This document shows positions 57,536 to 64,000 of a DNA stretch of 64,000 nt, piece by piece. The position numbers and the translations under genes were made by a program. The notes under the pieces were generated by a model. That model saw nothing but the letters and a program-made list of their open reading frames with translations. It was not told the origin of the DNA and made no database searches. Positions within the stretch are counted from its first letter, which is position 1. Each line of letters starts with the position of its first letter. The DNA is taken from NCBI GenBank assembly GCA_029931535.1, contig JAQPZY010001190.1, positions 827,001 through 891,000 of the forward strand. The letters are read 5' to 3'. The stretch comes from Margaritifera margaritifera. Lineage: Eukaryota > Mollusca > Bivalvia > Unionida > Margaritiferidae.

Positions 57536-58260
57536 GGTCTCCAGTTACCAAACTTTGTGGATGGCTTACACTTGTGGTAAGGAAGAAGCCTATGGATTTT
57601 GGGGTCAAATGTCAAGGTCACTGAATAAAAGAAGAAAAATGGTTTTCACACAAGTTTAGTTCTGCATCACAGACCTAGGCCAAACTTTGTGGATGGTGTG
57701 CACATGGGGTATGGAAGAAGTCTATTGATTTTAGGGTCAAAGAGTTAAAAGGCAAGGTCACTGTGACTGTAAGAAGAAAAATGGTTTCTAAGTTAAAATT
57801 TTTGTTCTCAAACATGTGCCTTAATGAAAATTTGTGGAAGACTTACACATTCGGTTAGAAAGAAGTCTATACATTTTGTGGTTAAAAGGTCAAAGGCCAA
57901 GGTCATTGATTAAAAGAAGAAAAATGGTGTTTGTATAATAACTCTAGACCACGTACCTTAACAACAGTTTGTTGAATGTTTGCACTTAAGGTATGGGACA
58001 AGCTGGTTGATTTGTGGTGAACAGATCAAACGTCAGGGACATTGTGACTCAAAGAGAAAGGGTTTTGCAGAATGACCTTTCTCCTTGAGTTAGTTTGTTG
58101 ACCAACTTTGTGGATGTCTTGCACTTTGGCTAATTAAGAAACCTAAAGATTCTGGGGTCTGAAGGTCAGAGTTACAGTCATGATAAGTCTAATAAGAAAA
58201 TAAAGGTTTCTGCAAAGTAAGAATAGTTCAAGACCATGTACCTTGACCAAAGGTCCAGTT
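57536..58260 (+). repeat. GTCAAGGTCAC-type array, second locus
   Basis: About five diverged units with CAAACTTTGTGGATGG, GGTAAGGAAGAAGCCTAT, GATTTTGGGGTCAAA, TCAAGGTCACTG and GAAGAAAAATGGTTT. It is the same family as 24400-25084 and 26770-26925. Confidence 0.85.
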
Positions 58261-58439
58261 ATTGAGACCCATTGGCCAATAATCCACAGTAGAGGACTGT
58301 TAAATACTGGGCAGGCATATAATGTGCTGTTCATGGTACTCTTGCTGTTTCTTTTCATGAATTACATATTTTAAAAAATTTTAAACATTTGACAGTGCCA
58401 TATAAATTCCTGCTAATTGTAGAAAAAATCAGTCACATC

Positions 58440-58625
58440 ACAGCCATACTCAGATTTTTGAAGTACATCAAAACCTTTCAAAATACAAATTTTCATATTC
58501 TTTTTGGATTCCCTATCCACACTGAATGCCTTACAAAGCCATAAATGACAACCCATTAATATCCCAGATGTTACATAAACATGATTTGCTCATAAAATCT
58601 GAAAAAAGTGTTCTATACTGTTAAC
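58440..58625 (+). repeat. Dispersed repeat related to 22981-23630
   Basis: A single-copy version of the segment amplified as a 54-bp array at 23177-23450, followed by the same downstream sequence (CATTAATATCCCAG, GAAAAAAGTGTTCTATACTG). Confidence 0.6.
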
Positions 58626-58732
58626 TGCCTAATCGGTAGAATAAACAACATAGACCCTGATCTGCCGGCGCATTATGCAACAAGGTTTATGTTGTTTGCA
58701 TTTGGACCCACGTTATACACGAGTATATACGG
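58626..58732 (+). mobile_element. 217-bp MITE family, right half only
   Basis: Keeps the linker (CCTAATCGGTAGAATAAACA), a hairpin 2 with part of its right arm lost (CATAGACCCTGATCTGCC then AAGGTTTATG) and the right end ACGAGTATATACGG followed by TA. Confidence 0.85.
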
Positions 58733-59489
58733 TAGATAAATCAAGGGTGCTTTAGCTTTATAACTGGTATCACATGAGAGTATTGTTTGACTGTTTTACT
58801 GTATGACCTTGGTTTTCTGTCCATTGTTTTATATGTAAGACTCCAATTTAATGCATGCACACTTACAAAATACGAGTTGGTTATGGAAAATGTGAGTTGA
58901 GTTTTTAAGCTCTTGCATCCTTTTGGTGGTGCTTAATTTTCCAGTGATATATAGCAAATCATTCAGCAAAATATACATGTATAATTCCAAATATTAAAAC
59001 AAGGCTTGCTTTGGCATTCTTTCTTTAGGGGTGAGAAAAGCTAATTAGCATGTAGCCAGATACTATGGTTGTACATGATTATGCACAGTGGAGTAGGGTA
59101 CAACCATTATATTTTCAAAAGGAAGCAAGCTATCTCTTTGGCACCCAACAATTTTATTCACAAATATGGAAATATTTCTCCGATATTATCTTGATTTAGG
59201 TAAAATGTGTAACTTAGTCTTCTGTTTTGACTTGCTTTGCAAGTATTTTTGTAGGATAGTCAATCATAGATATTTTGTGAAATGCTTGTCACTGATATGT
59301 TCTTATTCAGTCTGGTGAGGCTGATTGTTTATGAACCTGTCATGACACAGAAATGGAAACTTGGACATGGTGTGATCTTGATTAATTCAGTGCGGCATCA
59401 TGATGACATTAATGCAGCAGGCAGTGTTCCAAAACATTGTTTCAGAAAAAACTTTTTTGAAAATGCGTCAATTTGATTTTACAAAGATT
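58733..59489. other. Intronic sequence, no gene seen
   Basis: No exon, RNA gene or classified repeat was recognised. Confidence 0.5.
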
Positions 59490-60470
59490 CAGTCCTTGTG
59501 ACTAATAATTGTGGTAAAAAAAACATTCCAAGCTCCGGTGGTTCTTGGAGAAAAAAAACTAAATTTGTAACTATCTGTTTTGAGCAATTAGTATCTTGTG
59601 TAAATATTCATGTTGATTTCTTACCAGTTCTTTTTGATTTGGTCAAATTGTAGCAGTTTTTTTTTTTCAGTGTTTTTTAAATCTTTGTAAAAGTTATTAA
59701 TCTGTTTTCCAATCTATGTAGGTTTTAGGACTTCCAAGAAAGCTTATTCAATATGGAGGTAACACTTCCTGGTGTGTAGTCATAAATGGATGTAACAAAT
59801 CTGGCTGCTCACTTTTTTTTCAAGTTCATCCTGTAATATTTAGAATTGGGGGTCCCAAACTGTACAAGCATATTTTGAAATAGGTCTAATTAAATCTTTG
59901 AAAGCTAATTCTTTCACAGTTCATGGACAAGTTAAGTCTTAATGGGCCTTAAGAATGATTTGCCTTCATGCATATTTCTTGAATGTGAAGGCTATATTTC
60001 ATATCGTTAGCAATTTTGACACCTAAATATTTTATTTGGATGCGATTTTCTTAAGTAGTTCCTTCCAAGGAACATGCCATACTAATTTTATGAGATTTCT
60101 TTTCATGTCATTTACATTATTTTGCATTTGTTGAGTTGGAATCGCATACCCCATTTTTTGTGCTCATAAAAATTGGACTTCATTTATAAATAAGAAAAAA
60201 CAATTCAGCTTTCATGTAGGTTTTTGTTTTTATTCAGTATGATAATAAAAATTAAAATTGAAACTGATAGAAAAGTATCATAGCTGATAGAAAAGTATCA
60301 TAGTTTCTTTTTACTCCAAAACTCCTGGCTTGCAGTATAGATTAATAAAAGTAACTGGTAGATGAACAAAAAAATTGCTGGTAGAAGTAGAATTTTGCAT
60401 GTTGATATTTTCTCTACTTGCCCCAAAATACAAGTAGTAAAAAAAGTTAAAATTCGGGCATCCCAGTTTA
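59490..60470 (-). mobile_element. Composite block: repeat end plus LINE 3' half, inverted copy
   Basis: On the minus strand it begins GCCCGAATTTTAACTTTTTT (near 60460). It then follows 20611-21520 through the non-LINE leader (CAGTTACTTTTATTAATCTA, GGAGTTTTGGAGTAAAAAG, GAATTGTTTTTTCTTATTTA) into LINE ORF2. Readable pieces of the RT C-terminus include a QLNKCKIM-like stretch, HSRNMH, and AARFVTSIYDYTPGSVTSIL followed by NKLSWKS near 59740-59830. It is disrupted throughout. Confidence 0.75.
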
Positions 60471-61072
60471 TTTTTTTTTGTATATGTTGCATTTTCAATT
60501 AAGATAAATGTAGTTAAGTTGTTTTCAACTGCAGACATGTTCATACTCACGTCTTCCAAGTCATCAACATGTCATTTGTATATTCACATTAGACAGTGCT
60601 GTGATGCTGGATGAACAAGACTGTTGTTGTACATTACTTTGTGACATGTTTCGGACCATTTTAAAGGCAGGGTTGGAGTCGAAGACATTAGATGTAGTTA
60701 AAGGATCTTCAGTGAAAGTGTACCCCATATTTAAGGAAGATTTTTAGACAGTTTGACTTGTAAATTTGACTGCTTCTTGATGACTTTCCACTGCTAAAGA
60801 AAAGTACCATTACTTCATCTGCTGAAGGAAAATTGACTTTAAAGTGCAAAATTTTCACAGTCCAAACTAAATGTCCTTGGAAATATTACATGTCTATATT
60901 TTCTTGAATATATTCATGTTGTGAATGAATTTTAGCAGAATTTATATCTGCAAAATAATGCCAAAATATGACACTGAATATACGGACAACTATACTATAG
61001 TATATTTTGGGATTTCATTTATGGAGTAATGGTTCAGAAGGTTTGTGATGCTTTTTTCCTCATGTTAAGTCA
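60471..61072. other. Intronic sequence, no gene seen
   Basis: No exon, RNA gene or classified repeat was recognised. Confidence 0.5.
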
Positions 61073-61265
61073 TTTTTAACTCTACTGTCATAAGCCAGAA
61101 GAGCTTATTTGATGGTTTTTCATCCATTGTCAGTCCGTTAGCACAAGTTTGTTATCACTACTCCTCCTAAACTACTTTGATGTATCCCTATGCATTTGTC
61201 TGAAGTCCATATCCCCTTGAATATGTCTGAAGTCCATATCTCTATGCATTGGTCTGAAGTCATGT
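61073..61265 (+). repeat. Head-array-tail element 4, head only
   Basis: TTTTTAACTCTACTGTCATA and AGCCAGAAGAGCTTAT match the head of the elements at 12308, 17726 and 52712. After ATCACTACTCCTCCTAAACT it switches to a short local repeat of GTCTGAAGTCCATATC (61199-61260). Array and tail are missing. Confidence 0.7.
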
Positions 61266-62316
61266 TTGAACTTCCTCTTCTCCTGGAGGGGAGCTGCAAG
61301 TAGCTCTGTTGGTAGTGTGTATTTTGTCCATGATTTTTAATTGATCATTGTGTTGATTCAGAGGCTGGTGTTCCTGCTGTGGATTCAATGAGGCATCTTT
61401 TAATTTAAACTGGCAGGACAGTTTGTATTAGGCTAGGGGTGCTGGGGGCAACTGTTTGGGGAGATGGCAGTAATTAATGAATCATAACTAGGGTGGTCTG
61501 GATCAATTGCTGACCTGTCCAGTGCTTTTAACATCAATCATCAGTACTTTATACAAAGCATAAATGCTATACAAGACAGATGCAGCTTTTACATAGAATA
61601 GATAGAAGATATTACTTTAGTGTGTATCATACATTACATTTATGAAAATTAGTTTCAATAGTAATATATGTGAATTTCCTATTGCATTTTGAAATTAGTG
61701 TGGATATTTGCAGATATTTTACACAGAGCCATTACAAGTTTTGCTTAAAAAATCCTGATGTCCATTTCTTCGCGTTTTAGGCAGTATTATACAGGAAGGA
61801 ATTGTTTCGAATGAAAGATCATTTTCTCTTCTCCTGTTGACCTTACAGTTTCTTCAATCATTAATCATCGGGCAGGGGGGTGGTTAGAGAGAAACTATAT
61901 GTACATGTAGTATCATTTGTTAACCTGACATATTAGGTCAGTTTTCTTATAATTCATAGATAAGCAATGAAGTTATCACATTGATTTAAAAAAATAGTTT
62001 GATGAAACTGAATAAAGTTGCAACAGAAAAAGAGGGTTAGGATTATGGTAGGCATTAGTCCCCCATTAATCAGTGTAGTCGTGACATTTATCAATCTTCC
62101 TTTTTTTAAAATTTTTTTGGTTAAAGGTGAGAGACACCACTCATCCCTATTCTGCTGATATCCAGCTCTGTCAAGTTAATCAATTCAGACAGAACTCTGA
62201 TAACTTCTAGGCTATTTATCAAATGATTATGGGTTTAAAATGGTGACTTTTTTTACATTGAGGTTGTCTTTGTAAGACTGTCTCTGTGCATGCATAATTT
62301 TAAGGTCCAAATTGCT
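61266..62316. other. Intronic sequence, no gene seen
   Basis: No exon, RNA gene or classified repeat was recognised. Confidence 0.5.
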
Positions 62317-62742
62317 GTTTGCTGTATATAGTAATTTTGTTATATTTGTGTAAGTTTTCAGGGCTTGAAATAGATGTTAGTAAGCTAGCATTTTGCTAGT
62401 TACAATTCTGATATGCCAGTAAATTGCTCGCTTGAAAAAAAAGGAACTATTTTGTATTTATAATATGATATGTGCTACTGTAGTGGAAATTGAAAAAAGC
62501 CTGTTTCTATTTTAAAATATTAAACTATCGTTTGCTGTATATAGTAATTTTGTTATATTTGTGTAAGTTTTCAGGGCTTGAAATAGATGTTAGTAAGCTA
62601 GCATTTTGCTAGTTACAATTCTGATATGCCAGTAAATTGCTCGCTTGAAAAAAAAGGAACTATTTTGTATTTATAATATGAAATGTGCTACTGTAGTGGA
62701 AATTGAAAAAAGCCTGTTTTTATTTTAAAATATTAAACTATC
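62317..62742. repeat. 213-bp tandem duplication, 2 mismatches
   Basis: 62317-62529 and 62530-62742 differ at only two positions (GATATG/GAAATG and TTTCTA/TTTTTA). The unit covers 42 bp of flank plus the left half of the hAT-like MITE. Confidence 0.97.
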
Positions 62743-62775
62743 AAAATGCTGTCAATACTGAAAAAAATTTAAATT
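62359..62775 (-). mobile_element. hAT-like MITE (CAGGGCTT ends), internally duplicated
   Basis: The left end CAGGGCTTGAAATAGATGTT and AGCTAGCATTTTGCTAGTTA match the right end of the element at 25085-26769 in complement. The right part (CTATCAAAATGCTG, ATACTGAAAAAAATTT) matches that element's left end in complement. The last bases of the right terminus have decayed. Confidence 0.75.
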
Positions 62776-63419
62776 ATTATATTTTTTTTTCTCGGTTCAT
62801 ACAGATATTAACAAAAGAAATTCAAAAGGGCCTGGCCAATCAGATTGCTGGAAATCATAATGAAGAAAGAACAATTTAATTATTTACAAAAGAACTGAAT
62901 ATTATAAATTCTGTTGGTACTAGTGGTCACTAAAACCATCAAAAAAGCTGCAATGTTTACCAAAATTTCTACATGTGTACACAGTTTACAATAACTGAAA
63001 TTATGCTGTTTAATTGAAATGATTAGAAATGAACCATTTTCCCTGTCCACTAGTTAGGCTTACTGAACAGCTGACAGCTATTATAATGTGCATGCAATAC
63101 CTTGCTCAGCTGTGATTATTCCATTTGATGTACATCTTTTACCTCTTATGGTGATAGGAATCAGCTTGTAACACATGGCTACTGCAACATATATGTACAT
63201 GAAGAAAAAAAAACAATGATGCAATCAGATGTACTGCCTGGACATGTGCATAAGATGCTTTGTAGGATCTACAATTAATAAGGAGGTATGCAACTATGCA
63301 GTGGCTTACAAACTTGAAACAGTCTTTCTCAAAAATAAAATTGTACTCTGTTGTTCAAAGGTAAATAATGGAATTTAAAGAAATGTCAGCATTATCAGTA
63401 AATCAACCTGATATGTAAC
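62776..63419. other. Intronic sequence, no gene seen
   Basis: No exon, RNA gene or classified repeat was recognised. Confidence 0.5.
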
Positions 63420-64000
63420 GTGGGGTTTTCACTGCAAGACTTCTTATGATGTCTTTAGCTCCTAAATGAAAATTGTGCCAATCTATATCCAGTATGGCTG
63501 CCAAGGCAGCTATCTTGAAAATCTTGTTATTGCTACTCTGCCTGAACAGAAAGACATACTGACATTGGGTTTTCACTAGAAGACTTATTATGATGATTGG
63601 TCCTCAATGAAAATGGTGCCGATCTGATGCTTAATATGGCCACCACAGTGGCCATCTTGAAAATCTTGTTATTGCTACTCTTCCTGTATGATAGTCATAT
63701 CAACATGGGGTTTTAACCAAAAGACTTATTATGATGTCTAGTTTGTTCAAAATGAGAATTGTGCTGATATGAGGTCAAAATATGGCCACCATGGCAGCCA
63801 TCTTCGAAACCTTGTTATTGCTTCACTTACTGAACGAAAGGTCATATTGATTTGGGATTTTCACCAGAAGACTTCTTATGATGCCTAGTTAGTTGTAGAT
63901 GACGATTTGCTACAGTGGCCATATTTAAAATTTTGTTATTGCTACTCCTCCTGAACAGATGGTCATATCAGTATGTGGTTTTCACTGAAAGACTTCTTTT
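63420..64000 (+). repeat. Head-array-tail family, array portion running off the window
   Basis: About four units of the family seen at 12308 and 17726 (GGGGTTTTCACT, AGACTTCTTATGATGTCT, CTAAATGAAAATTGTGCC, CAAGGCAGCTATCTTGAAAA). No head hairpin precedes it, and any tail lies outside the window. Confidence 0.85.

Larger units (their letters stand above)
6456..64000 (+). other. Putative PPP4R4 intron 2 (runs off the window)
   Basis: From the phase-2 donor at 6456 to the window end I recognise no further PPP4R4 exon and no other host gene. If no exon was missed, this intron is longer than 57.5 kb and holds all the repeats listed below. The next exon would begin with an AG acceptor followed by a base completing a serine codon. 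Confidence 0.5.

Overview
This is AT-rich animal nuclear DNA, most likely from a marine lophotrochozoan and probably a bivalve mollusc. The signs are spliceosomal GT-AG introns, tRNA-derived SINEs, non-LTR and DIRS-type retrotransposons, hAT-like and TA-inserting MITEs, and many copies of two minisatellite-bearing repeat families of a kind I associate with bivalves (arrays around GGTCAAGGTCAC, and 'pearl'-like arrays with about 140-bp units). The species assignment is inference. I see nothing bacterial and no CRISPR.

Only one host gene can be supported. Two short coding exons on the + strand (6204-6293 and 6382-6455) are joined by an 88-bp intron and encode the N-terminus of a protein phosphatase 4 regulatory subunit 4 (PPP4R4) orthologue. 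The leader carries a TCTCGCGAGA core-promoter palindrome and an ATGGCGG motif. The second exon ends with a phase-2 splice donor. I found no third exon, so 6456-64000 looks like one very long intron, or that intron plus exons I could not recognise.

Layout: 1-2.9 kb holds decayed retrotransposon pieces (a Penelope-like fragment, and a LINE whose reverse transcriptase is interrupted by a 38-bp minisatellite) and a hAT-like MITE. 2.9-5.9 kb is mostly unique upstream DNA. 5.9-6.5 kb is the PPP4R4 promoter and first exons. 6.5-12 kb is ordinary intron with a SINE. 12-19 kb has two head-array-tail repeat elements, two SINE families and a 69-bp satellite. 19.5-38 kb is rich in one 217-bp MITE and includes a three-level nest (GTCAAGGTCAC array, hAT-like element inside it, deleted DIRS element inside that), a TA-inserting element and a solo LTR. 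39.7-45.2 kb is a structurally complete but mutated DIRS-type element with inverted termini and an internal complementary region. 48.8-52 kb is a second, end-truncated DIRS copy. 52-64 kb holds more arrays, a MITE with a neighbouring empty site, a minus-strand LINE fragment and a recently duplicated hAT-like MITE.

The most unusual objects are the 217-bp MITE, which is an inverted dimer in which each half contains its own hairpin (15 full, deleted or partial copies), and the three DIRS tyrosine recombinases, which have all lost the same HxxR arginine codon by CpG-type changes. No intact autonomous element was found.
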